Origin: an uncultured Eubacteriales bacterium
Lineage (GTDB): Bacteria; Bacillota; Clostridia; Christensenellales; CAG-138
DNA: 64,000 nucleotides
Assembly: GCA_900544555.1 (NCBI GenBank)
Contig: UQWD01000003.1
Coordinates: 1-64,000 of the forward strand
Reading direction: 5' to 3'
Positions 23,812-33,200 of the stretch are shown here, piece by piece. The notes beneath the pieces are model-generated. The model ran no database searches, was not told where the DNA came from, and saw only the letters and a program-made list of their open reading frames with translations. Position numbers and translations under genes: made by a program. The stretch's first letter is position 1. Each line of letters opens with the position of its first letter.

Positions 23812-24948
23812 TTAGACTTGTTCAACGGTACATACGCACCGAGCGCTCACGCATTCCATGCGCCCCTCAGCGTTCATTCCCTCGGTAGTCGTGGCTTTTA
23901 CATTGACGGCTTGCGTAACCATACCCAGCGCGCGGGCGATATTTACGCGCATGCGCCCGGCATACGGGGACAGCTTGGGAGCCTGGGCTATGATCACGGC
24001 GTCGATATTGTAGGGCCTGTATTGAGCTCGAGTTACCATCTCGCCGACTTCCTCAAGCAGCTTCAGGCTTGACGCGCCGCTGTACTTAGGGTCCGAATCC
24101 GGAAAATGGCGGCCGATATCGCCCAGGCCGCATGCCCCGAGCAGTGCGTCCATGACAGCGTGTATGAGCGCGTCCGCATCCGAATGCCCGAGCAGTCCGC
24201 TCTCGTGCGGTATATCAACACCGCCTAAGATGAGCTTGCGCCCCAAAATTAAGCGGTGGGTATCCTCGCCGTAACCGCATCGGACTCGGCCGCGCCTACG
24301 GTTCTCGTCCATAACGGATTCAAAAAACGGTATATCATCAGGCTCGGTGAGCTTTTGGTTTATCAAGCATCCCTTTACGAAGTTCGGCGTGAACCCGGCG
24401 CGCTCATAAATCATGCAATCGTCGGTAGCTTCGAAACCCTGGTCTTGGGCGCTCTGATACGCGGCTAAAATGGATTGAAGGCCGAACGCCTGAGGCGTTT
24501 GCGTAGCGAAGATCCCTTCCCTCTTGACGCTTCCCGCGCCCGGGCGGAACAACGTATCCCGGACAGGAATGGCGGCAATTCCGCTGCCAAATCTGGCGGC
24601 GCTGTCCATTGCAGCGTATATGACGGAGGGGGAGGCCAAGCAGCGCGCTGCATCGTGAATAAGCACAACGTCTTCCTTAGCGTGCTCAAGCGCCTTCCAA
24701 ACGGATTCCTGCCTAGAAGCTCCTCCAGATACGATCAGCGTTCTTGTTGACATACGCGCGGCTAATTCTTGCGCGACGTTCCGGGTTTGAGGGGAAACGG
24801 CCATAATAATCCGATCAAACCCGCATCCGTCCATCAATAACAGGCTTCGCTCTAGGGGAGTTTGCCCGTGAATCGGAATAAGAAGCTTGTTGGTACCCAT
24901 CCTTACTGAAATGCCTGCCGCTAAAAGTATTGCGCAAAAGCTTGTCAT
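23812..24948 (-). CDS. ispDF: Bifunctional IspD-IspF enzyme (MEP isoprenoid pathway)
   Basis: A 378-residue fusion. Residues 1-215 are IspD (CTP:methylerythritol-4-phosphate cytidyltransferase): LLAAGISVRMG, HDAARCLAS and the TQTPQAF motif. Residues ~218-378 are IspF (2C-methyl-D-erythritol-2,4-cyclodiphosphate synthase): GYGEDTHRL, GGVDIPHESGLLGHSDADAL, DIGRHFPDSDP, and KATTTEGM. The two catalyse steps 3 and 5 of the MEP pathway, with IspE separate. GGAGG precedes the ATG at 24948. IspDF fusions occur in scattered bacteria, including some Clostridia. Confidence 0.95.
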   Translation of the reverse strand: MTSFCAILLAAGISVRMGTNKLLIPIHGQTPLERSLLLMDGCGFDRIIMAVSPQTRNVAQELAARMSTRTLIVSGGASRQESVWKALEHAKEDVVLIHDAARCLASPSVIYAAMDSAARFGSGIAAIPVRDTLFRPGAGSVKREGIFATQTPQAFGLQSILAAYQSAQDQGFEATDDCMIYERAGFTPNFVKGCLINQKLTEPDDIPFFESVMDENRRRGRVRCGYGEDTHRLILGRKLILGGVDIPHESGLLGHSDADALIHAVMDALLGACGLGDIGRHFPDSDPKYSGASSLKLLEEVGEMVTRAQYRPYNIDAVIIAQAPKLSPYAGRMRVNIARALGMVTQAVNVKATTTEGMNAEGRMECVSARCVCTVEQV

Positions 24949-25432
24949 GTCAAAACCTCCGGTTATTATTATCCTGCCCGTTTAGCTATAAAAGCGCTTT
25001 AGCGCCAAGCCGTTACGCGCCGTTTATTTTTACAGCGGCTAACAATGCCGCCCCCCATGGTTTTTACGGCGGGCAAGCCCCTTTAACGCAGCATACCCGC
25101 CTTAGCTTGCAAACGCCGTAAACGGGCGGTTTGCCAAAAAGACGCCGCTTATATATGCGGCATGGCGTAATTCAGGATCCGGGACGGATGAATCCCGCGG
25201 GTTTTACGCAGCTAAGCTGACGCTCGAGCGCGTTTAAGTTAAAACCAATACGTAAAAAGCGCCTACGCGAATCGCAGCTGTATTTGGTCGGATAGGGCTG
25301 TTTTCGCCGCGAGCGGGCTGCCCTGATGGGCAAGCTATAAAGCTGGGCGCTATACCCCAAAGCGTTTCAAGAAAACAAAACGACGCGCATCCGTTATTTA
25401 ACAGCCGTAGCTGCGACTTTTTTACGCATTAA
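24949..25432. other. GC-rich gene-free spacer with hairpins
   Basis: About 480 bp without a gene between two minus-strand operons. Inverted repeats include GCCGC-TTATATAT-GCGGC near 25143 and several GCGC-centred pairs near 24990-25020. The ispDF promoter must lie here; no convincing boxes were fixed. Confidence 0.4.
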
Positions 25433-25453
25433 AAGCGCCGCAGCGCGGCGCTT
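25433..25453 (-). terminator. Terminator of the prsA-rqcP operon
   Basis: AAGCGCCGC-AGC-GCGGCGCTT is a perfect 9-bp hairpin. On the minus strand it ends in GCTTTTAATG. It lies 74 bp after the rqcP stop. Confidence 0.55.
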
Positions 25454-25526
25454 CAATAATCGCGCAAAGGCGATGAACAGATATAGGCGGGATATCCGCT
25501 TATTAATAAATAATAAGCGCGCATTA

Positions 25527-25772
25527 TTAATCAGTCAAAGCCTCATACATGCCGGAGGCCTCGTCTTTCGCCGCATGCTCCTTAACGGAGCGGACCCGAA
25601 CCTTCATTTGGTTGGAGCCGAAGCGGATTTCAAGAATATCCCCGACGGCCACGACGGAAGACGGCTTCGCCGTTTTACCATTTATTGTTACGCGCCCCGC
25701 GTCCGCCGCCTCGTTCGCAACGGTACGCCTCTTTATGATTCGGGATACCTTTAGATATTTATCCAGCCTCAT
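25527..25772 (-). CDS. rqcP: S4-domain protein RqcP
   Basis: An 81-residue S4 RNA-binding protein: MRLDKYLKVSRIIKRRTVANE opens the S4 fold and GRVTINGKTAKPS completes it. This size and sequence match RqcP (YabO), which binds the 50S subunit with RqcH and stabilises P-site tRNA during poly-alanine tailing of stalled nascent chains. GGAGG precedes the ATG. It lies 25 bp downstream of prsA. In Bacilli yabO sits near mfd, mazG, yabP and divIC, none of which follow here. Confidence 0.88.
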   Translation of the reverse strand: MRLDKYLKVSRIIKRRTVANEAADAGRVTINGKTAKPSSVVAVGDILEIRFGSNQMKVRVRSVKEHAAKDEASGMYEALTD

Positions 25773-25797
25773 TGCTAAACCTCCAAACGATACCGGT

Positions 25798-27210
25798 TTA
25801 TGCCTGCCCCAGATGCCTAATCAACTCAACGTTTCGCTTAATGATGGATTCATCCTTTAACCACTGCGTAATCAGTTCTTTCCATTCCGCTTCTTTCTTT
25901 TGATTAATCAGGGCGGTCTTGGCTTCTTCCTTAATGGTGGAAAGCTCTATCGCGCCGGACGGCTCGTCGCCGAGGTAATAGATAATATGGTAACCATCGT
26001 CGTCCATAAATACCTGCGAATAAGTTCCCGTTTTGAGCTTCTTGAATTCGGTTTTGATCTCGTCCGACCAATCCACTTCGCTTTCAACGTCCGGGTTTAT
26101 CAGCATTCCCTTTTGAGCGAAAACATCGTTTGAGGTATAATCCGCATCCTGCGTATAGTCTTTCATAACGTCCGCAAACGGTTCGCCGGCCTGCAGCTTG
26201 CCGTACGCTTCGTCTATGCTGGTTTTTGCCTTGGCGTATGTTGAATCGAACAGCTCCTGGCTTTCACGCGCCAGAGTATTATACTCATCCATCAACTTCT
26301 TAAAATCAGCGGATTTGTCGTTTCCGTCCAGCGCGCTCTCAAAAGCCAGCTTTCCGTACTCCGTTTTAATCTCGTCCATCCGTTTTGTTTTCGTTTCATA
26401 TTCGTCAGGAAGCGATTCTTCCGACGTTATAAAAATATGAAGTATGCGCGAGTACCCTTCGGGCGCGTACGCGGCGGGCGAGCCGCCGTTAACCTCATAC
26501 TCTTCCTGCTCGTCCTTGTAACTGCCGGGATCCTCCTCGAACGCCTTTTTATCCGCCTCCAGCGCTTCGTCGTACCAATCCTGAATCTCATCGTCCGTGG
26601 CGGTCAAGTCCGACAGCGTCTCGTTATAGAATTTTTCCACATAGAATTCTTCATACATGGAGGTTTTAATGAACTCTAAGTATTCATCGTAGTTCATGTC
26701 TTTGCCTGTATAATAAGGGGCTTCCTCCTCAATCATCTCGCGTATGCGCGCGTCCACGTCGATAGTGTCGTCCTCGGCGGCTTCCTTCTCCGCCAGATCG
26801 CGATAATAAGCGAGGGTATCTTCCACCTCTTTTTCAGCCTTTTCCTCAAGCTCCGCTTGCTCGTCCGCCGTAAGCTGGTCATACCCGCCCTCAATAGCCT
26901 TATATAGCAGCACCTTTTCCTCAAGCATCATATCCAGCGTGGAGTCCTGGAACTCCGTTAGCTCAGCGCCGCCCGTGGGCACAGTTCCGCCATAGTATTG
27001 ATAAAAGGAAACATAAGAATTGAATAAATCCTCATACTCCTCATAGGTAATGTTATATTTATTGCCAACGCTGGCTACGACAGCGTCTTTATCGGGCTTA
27101 GGCGAAGAGCCTGGATTTGTTTGTTCGGAATCCAGCTGGCAGCCCGCCACACCCAAAAAAACGGCGCACGCCATCAACACGCCTATAATCAACGTAATCG
27201 TTTTCTTCAT
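25798..27210 (-). CDS. prsA: PrsA/PpiC-type foldase lipoprotein
   Basis: A 470-residue lipoprotein. Signal peptide with lipobox GVAGC puts the mature Cys at about residue 24. A SurA-like helical domain follows (SVGNKYNITYEEYEDLF) and then a parvulin peptidyl-prolyl isomerase domain at about 330-440, including the ending GYHIIYYLGDEPSG. It is the extracytoplasmic foldase for secreted proteins. A very Glu/Asp-rich stretch in the middle gives a strongly acidic protein. AGGAG precedes the ATG. First gene of a two-gene operon with rqcP. Confidence 0.9.
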   Translation of the reverse strand: MKKTITLIIGVLMACAVFLGVAGCQLDSEQTNPGSSPKPDKDAVVASVGNKYNITYEEYEDLFNSYVSFYQYYGGTVPTGGAELTEFQDSTLDMMLEEKVLLYKAIEGGYDQLTADEQAELEEKAEKEVEDTLAYYRDLAEKEAAEDDTIDVDARIREMIEEEAPYYTGKDMNYDEYLEFIKTSMYEEFYVEKFYNETLSDLTATDDEIQDWYDEALEADKKAFEEDPGSYKDEQEEYEVNGGSPAAYAPEGYSRILHIFITSEESLPDEYETKTKRMDEIKTEYGKLAFESALDGNDKSADFKKLMDEYNTLARESQELFDSTYAKAKTSIDEAYGKLQAGEPFADVMKDYTQDADYTSNDVFAQKGMLINPDVESEVDWSDEIKTEFKKLKTGTYSQVFMDDDGYHIIYYLGDEPSGAIELSTIKEEAKTALINQKKEAEWKELITQWLKDESIIKRNVELIRHLGQA

Positions 27211-27585
27211 TTTAGCACTCCTAACTTATTTTTCTTACATAATTATAACGAATGATTGTCCGCCAGGCAATGCAATACATGTAAAATAATTATGTCAAAC
27301 AGGACACATTGCGCGTATCGTAAAGCTCCGTAAAACTATGACGCCCACCTTTCAACGAGGTTAAACGCATTCCCAAAAGCGTACCGGACGCTTTGTTAAA
27401 CGTATACGCGGCAAAAGAAAGCTATGGATTGATTAACCCCGCGGCCGGCGAATTAACTCAGGCTGCCGCGGGGCTGGCGGTTGCGCGGATATTAAGGCGC
27501 TTCCAACTTTAACCGCGCGTGACCGGTTATTATGCGCTGGCATGCCGTGCGCCGATGTTTAAGCGGCAGGGAACAACCAGCATAA
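27211..27585. other. Spacer with the TOMM-operon terminator hairpin
   Basis: No gene. CCCCGCGGC (27437-27445) and GCCGCGGGG (27465-27473) form a perfect 9-bp stem about 115 bp beyond the ABC permease stop on the minus strand, a likely end of the peptide operon. AAGCGT/ACGCTT (about 27377-27393) is a second small stem. Confidence 0.45.
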
Positions 27586-28335
27586 CTATTCCCATCGGAA
27601 CAGCTTGAGCGATAATCCCGCGCAGATAATGAAGACGCCCGCCAGTACCGCAAGGCTAATCCACGCGTCGGCGAAGCTTCCGCCCAGCCAAACCACCTTC
27701 ATCGCTTTTACCACGTGCGTCACAGGCAGAACCTGAGCGATATCCTGCATGAATTTTGGCATAAGCTCGATGGGTACGGTAGCTCCGGTTAAAAACAGCA
27801 TGGGGAAGTAAACAAGGTTTGCCGTCGCGGTTGCGGCGCGCATATTGGGCGCTATGCTGGCGATTAAAAAGCCTATGGAATAAACGCTCAGCGTTGACAG
27901 CAGGAACACCGCGATTACTGAAAGCGCGTTGCCGATAAATTGGAGGTTAAACACAAGCCTTGCCACGAGTATCAGCAGCAGCATTCCGACCACCGTCATC
28001 ACAAGGCAAACGAGTACATGCGATAAAATCACGTAAACCGGCTCAATGGGGGTTGCCTTATAGCGCTTGAGTATCTTCTTTTCCCGGTACTCGCATATTG
28101 TCAGGGGAAGGCTCATGAATCCGGTTACGGAAATAATCATTCCCGCGTACGCCGGTACGGAGATATCAACCGTGCCGAAGCCGCCGTACATCTCAAACGG
28201 TTCATTGCCGTATATCCCGCCGAATAAAAGTATCATCAGGGTTGGAAAAACGAGCAGGAAGAACATATTCATGAAATTTCGAGAGAACAGCTTAAACTCG
28301 AACGCGGTAAGCCGCAGTATTATTTTTGATTTCAT
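27586..28335 (-). CDS. ABC-2-type permease of the TOMM cluster
   Basis: A 249-residue membrane protein with six helices and the ABC-2 layout: MKSKIILRLTAFEFKLFSRN at the start, a GFMSLPLTICEYREKKILKRYKAT loop, and a late LTGATVPIELMPKFM segment. It overlaps the ATPase gene by 4 bp. In streptolysin-S-type clusters the ATPase plus one or two permeases (SagG, SagH, SagI) export the modified peptide; only one permease is present here and probably works as a homodimer. It is the last gene of the minus-strand operon. Confidence 0.85.
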   Translation of the reverse strand: MKSKIILRLTAFEFKLFSRNFMNMFFLLVFPTLMILLFGGIYGNEPFEMYGGFGTVDISVPAYAGMIISVTGFMSLPLTICEYREKKILKRYKATPIEPVYVILSHVLVCLVMTVVGMLLLILVARLVFNLQFIGNALSVIAVFLLSTLSVYSIGFLIASIAPNMRAATATANLVYFPMLFLTGATVPIELMPKFMQDIAQVLPVTHVVKAMKVVWLGGSFADAWISLAVLAGVFIICAGLSLKLFRWE

Positions 28336-29267
28336 TTCTCCACCCCCTGTATCGCGCCGTCGTTTTCGTTAAGGGAATATCCCGTAAGGCTGAGGAATAC
28401 GTCCTCCAGATCCGGTTCTTTAACCGTAAGTCCGGAATATGATACGCCGGTATCGTTGAGGTGCTTGAGCACCTGCTCCAAAAAGCCATTGCCTCCGCCC
28501 AAAACAAGTATCTTCTCCCCGCTTCGTTCAGCGGAGGCAACGCAGTCTAGCCGTTGTAAATCCGCCGCGCAGTCCGACGCTGATGAGAAAACTATTTTTG
28601 ATTTCAGATTGAAATCGTTTATTACGCTGGCAATGGAGCCGCAGCATAGTATCTCGCCCTTGTTCATGATGGCTACCCTGTCGCATATGGCCTGCACCTC
28701 GTCCATAAAGTGGGAAACGATAACGATAGTCAGCCCTCTGTCCCTCAGGTGAAGTATAAGATCCCACATTTGCCGGCGGGCTTTTGGGTCGAGGCCGGTG
28801 GTTAACTCATCCAAAAACACCACTTTAGGATTGGATATGAGCGCCAGTATAATGGATAATTTCTGCCTTTCGCCCCCCGAAAGCTTGGATACATACGCTT
28901 TTTTTCTGTGCTCCAGTCCGATTAGCTCAATAAGCTCGTCATAGGGGGCTGGGTTCGAGTACAGTGAGGAGAAGAGCTTTAATATCTCATGCACCCTGGC
29001 CCTATCCGGATAAAAGGTATCCTGAAGCTGTACGCCCATAACGCTGTGCAGTTGCCGCCTATCCTTCCACGGATCTAAGCCCAGCACCCGTATCCTGCCG
29101 CCATACGGCTTTTTCAAACCCTCGACGCATTCCACCGCCGACGTCTTACCGGCCCCGTTCGGGCCGATTATACCGAATATCTCCTTTTCTGCAACGGTGA
29201 ACGAAATGTTATTAACCGCGAAGTAATCCTGATACTTAACGCTGAGTGAATCTACCTCAATCGCCAT
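28332..29267 (-). CDS. ABC transporter ATPase of the TOMM cluster
   Basis: A 311-residue ATPase: Walker A GPNGAGKTS near residue 35, signature LSGGERQKL, Walker B VVFLDELTTGLDP, and SHFMDEV as the switch region. The ~90-residue C-terminal extension is common in drug and peptide exporters of the DrrA/SagG type. The permease gene overlaps its end by 4 bp. Export of the mature peptide, and possibly self-resistance, is inferred from position behind the modification genes and two CPBP genes. Confidence 0.88.
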   Translation of the reverse strand: MAIEVDSLSVKYQDYFAVNNISFTVAEKEIFGIIGPNGAGKTSAVECVEGLKKPYGGRIRVLGLDPWKDRRQLHSVMGVQLQDTFYPDRARVHEILKLFSSLYSNPAPYDELIELIGLEHRKKAYVSKLSGGERQKLSIILALISNPKVVFLDELTTGLDPKARRQMWDLILHLRDRGLTIVIVSHFMDEVQAICDRVAIMNKGEILCCGSIASVINDFNLKSKIVFSSASDCAADLQRLDCVASAERSGEKILVLGGGNGFLEQVLKHLNDTGVSYSGLTVKEPDLEDVFLSLTGYSLNENDGAIQGVEK

Positions 29268-29304
29268 AGAAAAACCCCCTTGTATAGAATTCTAGTTTTG
29301 CCCG

Positions 29305-30030
29305 CTAAAACCTGCTTCCGCTCGTGTAAAACCCCGCGAATGACGCATGCATGATAATCGAAGGTATGATACTCCCGCTTGCCAGAAAGAGCACTCCGCC
29401 TACAACGGATATGGCAATGCTGGAAAATACCATAATTACCCTTTGGGTTATTGTATCAGCCAAAAGCGTTTGATTCAATATAAACGCGAACGTGACCGCG
29501 CCCAGCGCGAGAAGAGGATCGGCCCCGCTGAGCATGAGCGCGCTGAAAAACACCCCCCTGAAAAAGATTTCCTCAAAGGATGCGCTTAAAAGCGGAAGCA
29601 GCCAGGCGATTTTTGCCGGAGCCTGAAACACGCCCTGTATCCATTTTATGTTTGCCATCTCAGCCGCAATCTGGATACTAGGCCTGATTTTTTGGGTAAT
29701 AAGCACAAAAACCGCTAAGAGCGACATGCACGCCGCTACGCCAAGAACGGTTATGGCAATTAAGGCAAGGCTTAGCGGGGCGGCAAACAGGCCGGGTATA
29801 TATACGCCCCCCAAACGCGAAACGGCAAGGCTGCTCAATATGGGCAGAAGGCAATATAAAAGCGTGGCGAATATGGAGTAGGAGTATGAGGCCGGGAGGC
29901 CGAATACCGACGACATAAACAGGGTGATCTTATTCTTGATATGCATGCTTTTATACGACAGCTTAAATAGAAACAGCCATATGAACAGGCACCCGTATCC
30001 CCCGGCTAAGACCCAGACGACTTTACTCAT
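29305..30030 (-). CDS. CPBP-family intramembrane protease, second copy
   Basis: A 241-residue polytopic protein with the CPBP (Abi/CAAX-protease) motif SFEEIFFRG near residue 170 and a later conserved His in SIIMHASFAGF. In SagA-type clusters a CPBP protein (SagE) is thought to cleave the leader or give immunity. The FxxxN/H motif between these is weaker (AFILNQ). Its start overlaps the end of the first CPBP gene by 4 bp, so the pair is translationally coupled. Confidence 0.82.
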   Translation of the reverse strand: MSKVVWVLAGGYGCLFIWLFLFKLSYKSMHIKNKITLFMSSVFGLPASYSYSIFATLLYCLLPILSSLAVSRLGGVYIPGLFAAPLSLALIAITVLGVAACMSLLAVFVLITQKIRPSIQIAAEMANIKWIQGVFQAPAKIAWLLPLLSASFEEIFFRGVFFSALMLSGADPLLALGAVTFAFILNQTLLADTITQRVIMVFSSIAISVVGGVLFLASGSIIPSIIMHASFAGFYTSGSRF

Positions 30031-30686
30031 TTTAAACGCCTCCCCATAAGCAATACAGCGGCATTTTGCACCAGATGCGCCGTTATTGGAATGAAAACCG
30101 CCCGGCCCCCGGCCAAAAAAAGCAAGGAAAGCAACGCGCCCGTCAGCGTTTTTTGAATGAAGGTATGGAACCCGTAATAGAGATGATTAACGCCATAGGC
30201 GATGGATGACAACACAATGAACCAAACGGGGCTCATTCCCAGCTCCGTAAGAATTACAACGCCCCATAACTGGCGGAATATCAGTTCTTCAAACACAGCC
30301 GCGATAAGCGTGAGTATAAAGCCCGCCGCGGACGCTTTTTTCCACCCCGCGTTTATGGAAATCCCGCGCGCCTTAACGCCGGACGCGCGCAAAAGCGCCG
30401 CTCCCGCAAGGAACTCGATACCGATGAACGCCAGGCCCGCGGCGGCGGCCGCCAGAAACCACAACGGCTTCACAGCCAGCCTTAATCCGTCCCACCAAGG
30501 TACGATTAACGCGCACAAAAGCAGCAAAAGCAGGCAGACGCCCGCGCATAGCGCCAGGTAAATATCGCCGCCGCTTTTGGCCGCGGGCGTTCTCTTTTTC
30601 GCGGACAGGGCGATCTGCGGGAGGGAGACGGGGTATACCGTTGAAATAAGCGCGAGGACATTAAGGCAGAGGATGCGGGTACTCAT
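30027..30686 (-). CDS. CPBP-family intramembrane protease, first copy
   Basis: A 219-residue membrane protein with FEELIFRQ near residue 135, NHLYYGFHTF near 165 and a final HLVQNAA, matching the three CPBP motifs with Glu-Glu, Asn/His and His catalytic-type residues. The ATG at 30686 follows GGTGGTG and overlaps the end of the ycaO gene; an in-frame GTG lies four codons upstream. Likely roles are leader removal (SagE-like) or immunity. Two tandem CPBP genes may divide these roles, but sequence cannot say which does which. Confidence 0.85.
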   Translation of the reverse strand: MSTRILCLNVLALISTVYPVSLPQIALSAKKRTPAAKSGGDIYLALCAGVCLLLLLLCALIVPWWDGLRLAVKPLWFLAAAAAGLAFIGIEFLAGAALLRASGVKARGISINAGWKKASAAGFILTLIAAVFEELIFRQLWGVVILTELGMSPVWFIVLSSIAYGVNHLYYGFHTFIQKTLTGALLSLLFLAGGRAVFIPITAHLVQNAAVLLMGRRLK

Positions 30687-32013
30687 TTTTAACACCACCG
30701 TATTTTTGAAGTCGAGGATGGTTCATGAACGGAAACCCCGGCAGACACATCGCGCACAGTTCCGGGATGAACACCCGCGCTACGCTCCAGCCCTTATCTA
30801 TGATTTCCGGCGGCGTTATATCCGCGTATACGGCGTATTCGCTCACCTTGGCGATTTCGCGGATGAGGTGGGCTATCTGCGCGTCGGTATCCCCTTCATA
30901 ACGGGATTCGATCTCGGAAAGCTTAATCGTTCCCTCAGTCATGGCGTTTAGTAAACCTTCTATTTCATCCGCCTTATCAGGGACGCCGTAATACAGCACG
31001 TTCGTATCCAGATCCGAAAACATGGAATTGGTATTGGAAAACTCAATTTTCTCCGGGTCGAACAGCGCGTTGAAGATATGCATGAAGATAATCGCCGTCG
31101 CCTCCATCGTCCCCCTCAAGACGCCGTTGGAGGGGTTGAGATCCCCTTGAGTGCCCGTGATAAAATAGGGGAACTTCTTATCTTTTCTGCGCAGCGCGAC
31201 AAGAAACACGGGCAAATCCATATCCGGCAGCGTGATGAGGAGCGGAATGACCTCGTAAGGCGAGCTTTGGCCCAGCCCGCATTTCTCAAAGCAGTCGAGC
31301 ACGTCTGGATCGTCGATGATAACGCGGCGAGCCTTTCTCATGGCATACCAGGATATAATGAACGCGTCTATCTGCACATATTCCACAAGCGCGTTAAGCA
31401 GCGCTTTTTTCAAGGAGCGGTGTGAGGCCGTTCCGGTTGAGAAAGAAGGCGTAAAGAGCTTCTCGCCCGAGTCCTGCACAAATCCAACGAGCAGCATCTG
31501 TATGGGAACCCATATGTTCTCACCCGGACGGGTAAGGGACGCGCAGCTGATCCATCCAATGGCGTCGTCCTGAGTCGCATGCCGCGGCGAATAAAAAGGC
31601 ATGAGTTCGGACAGGGTTTTTTGCTGTTCCTGTGAAAACAGGTTCAGGTATTCAAGCGGCATGGCCTTGCCGCGCTTTGATATTTCCCGGTAAGAGGCGT
31701 AAACGACCTTATCATGGAATATCCTCTCCGTTCCGACGGGCGCGTAGCGTTCAACGCTTTCACCGATAAGCTTAATGAGCGCCTCCTCGTTATACATGCC
31801 GTATCCGCTCAAATGATATTCAACATGCTTCTCCGGATCGTTATAGGTTATCTTATGATAGTGGGGCATGCGCCCAGTCATGGATTTAAGGCATGGTTCG
31901 GGCGGCATATGAACCATAGGCGCGATTATGCCATGCATAATCCCGGTCTGATTCGCGCCGATATGCCGGTACTGATTCATGATATGTTCATACGATGGAT
32001 AAAACCTCAGCAC
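30661..32013 (-). CDS. YcaO-domain azoline-forming cyclodehydratase (SagD-like)
   Basis: A 450-residue YcaO protein. The ATP-binding core includes FSTGTASHRSLKKALL near residue 190 and ALVEYVQIDAF just after; GESVERYA near residue 85 is another YcaO landmark. It ends in PHPLP, the proline-rich C-terminus characteristic of azole-forming YcaO enzymes. These use ATP to activate the backbone amide and cyclise Cys, Ser or Thr to azolines. The GTG start at 32013 follows AGGGAG. It works with the adjacent leader-binding partner protein (32100-33200). Confidence 0.93.
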   Translation of the reverse strand: MLRFYPSYEHIMNQYRHIGANQTGIMHGIIAPMVHMPPEPCLKSMTGRMPHYHKITYNDPEKHVEYHLSGYGMYNEEALIKLIGESVERYAPVGTERIFHDKVVYASYREISKRGKAMPLEYLNLFSQEQQKTLSELMPFYSPRHATQDDAIGWISCASLTRPGENIWVPIQMLLVGFVQDSGEKLFTPSFSTGTASHRSLKKALLNALVEYVQIDAFIISWYAMRKARRVIIDDPDVLDCFEKCGLGQSSPYEVIPLLITLPDMDLPVFLVALRRKDKKFPYFITGTQGDLNPSNGVLRGTMEATAIIFMHIFNALFDPEKIEFSNTNSMFSDLDTNVLYYGVPDKADEIEGLLNAMTEGTIKLSEIESRYEGDTDAQIAHLIREIAKVSEYAVYADITPPEIIDKGWSVARVFIPELCAMCLPGFPFMNHPRLQKYGGVKNEYPHPLP

Positions 32014-32099
32014 GCTGTTTAGCTCCCTTCAGAATTATTTGTTTTATTCGTATCCCCAATTAAGCGGGGAATACGCCGTAGCCGCCGCTGCGATAGGCG

Positions 32100-33200
32100 C
32101 TACTTCACGCAGTTGAGCGCGTTTGCCGCCATTTCGTCCACCAACGCGCGTGCGGAAACGTTTTTCTCCTCCAGCGTAGCCTTTGCCACAGCGCCGCACG
32201 CGGGGCAGAACGGCGCTCGTAGAATATCCTGCGCTTGGATTTCAAGCGTCGGCAGATAGATTGTCAGCAGCCGTCCGGTAAATTTTGAAACGCCTATTTT
32301 CCTGAAGAGGTAGGCCTCGGCAACCGCGATGTTCGCCAGTACGTTCATAAGCGGTATGAGCCCGCGCCCGTTCGCGCCCGCTTTTCCGGCCGCCTCCAAA
32401 CCGGCAAACCGATGATACTGAACGTGATCCTCCAGCCTAGAAAGAGCCCTTAGCTCAAAGCATTCCAGGCATCCCGTCGCGTAAGGCTGCGTAGCGAGCG
32501 CGCAGATGACCGGCCCGTCTACAAACGTAAAGATTACGGGGATTTCCAGTTCAATAGAAATGCGGTTCAGGTTCCTCATAAACAAAACTGAGAGGTTCCT
32601 CAAACAAACAATTACCGCGTCGTACTCCCTGAACTCATCGGCAAAGCTGTTTACGGCCTTAACCGTGCTTAACCCGTCCATGTTTGTGGTGAGATCCGCC
32701 GTTCGTATTCGCCCGGCCGTTTTTTCATCCATTAAATAGATGGGCATGTCCATTTGAGCGGCAAGGCTTTGAACGGCGTCCCGGGCAAACGCGTCGTCCG
32801 AATAAAAGAGCAGTTTCTTCTTGCCCGCGTCCTCGTCGGTATTCATATCGTCATGCTCCATATAGCCCAATAAGGCAAGCGTCAGCTCCTTGGTCAAGTC
32901 CGCGCCGCCCTTTTCCGTTATATAATTCGTAGCAAGGAGTTCCTCAAAGATATTTTCGGCCAACTCCTTTTCATACGGCTCAAGCAGGCGTTCGTTTATT
33001 AACCGAGCGTCGTAACCGTCGCCGTTCATCAGCTTAAACGCTTTTCTCATAAACTCGGATAAGCTAGGGGATAGCGGCGATAAATCCAACGCGACCTCCT
33101 CGTAATTGAAAACGCCCATCCTAAGGCGAATTTCATCCGACCCATTATCAAACAGCCTCACGCTGTCGCGAAAAACGTAAACCTTTTGATTAGATTCCAT
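32100..33200 (-). CDS. SagC-like cyclodehydratase partner protein
   Basis: A 366-residue protein of the E1/ThiF-like partner class of TOMM synthetases. N-terminal ~90 residues fit a peptide-clasp winged helix that binds the leader. Two CxxC pairs, CLEC near residue 240 and CPAC near 335, form the structural zinc site. Its start overlaps the stop of the sagB-like gene by 1 bp (TAATG), so the two are coupled. It presents the precursor to the YcaO enzyme, whose gene follows 86 bp downstream. Confidence 0.85.
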   Translation of the reverse strand: MESNQKVYVFRDSVRLFDNGSDEIRLRMGVFNYEEVALDLSPLSPSLSEFMRKAFKLMNGDGYDARLINERLLEPYEKELAENIFEELLATNYITEKGGADLTKELTLALLGYMEHDDMNTDEDAGKKKLLFYSDDAFARDAVQSLAAQMDMPIYLMDEKTAGRIRTADLTTNMDGLSTVKAVNSFADEFREYDAVIVCLRNLSVLFMRNLNRISIELEIPVIFTFVDGPVICALATQPYATGCLECFELRALSRLEDHVQYHRFAGLEAAGKAGANGRGLIPLMNVLANIAVAEAYLFRKIGVSKFTGRLLTIYLPTLEIQAQDILRAPFCPACGAVAKATLEEKNVSARALVDEMAANALNCVK

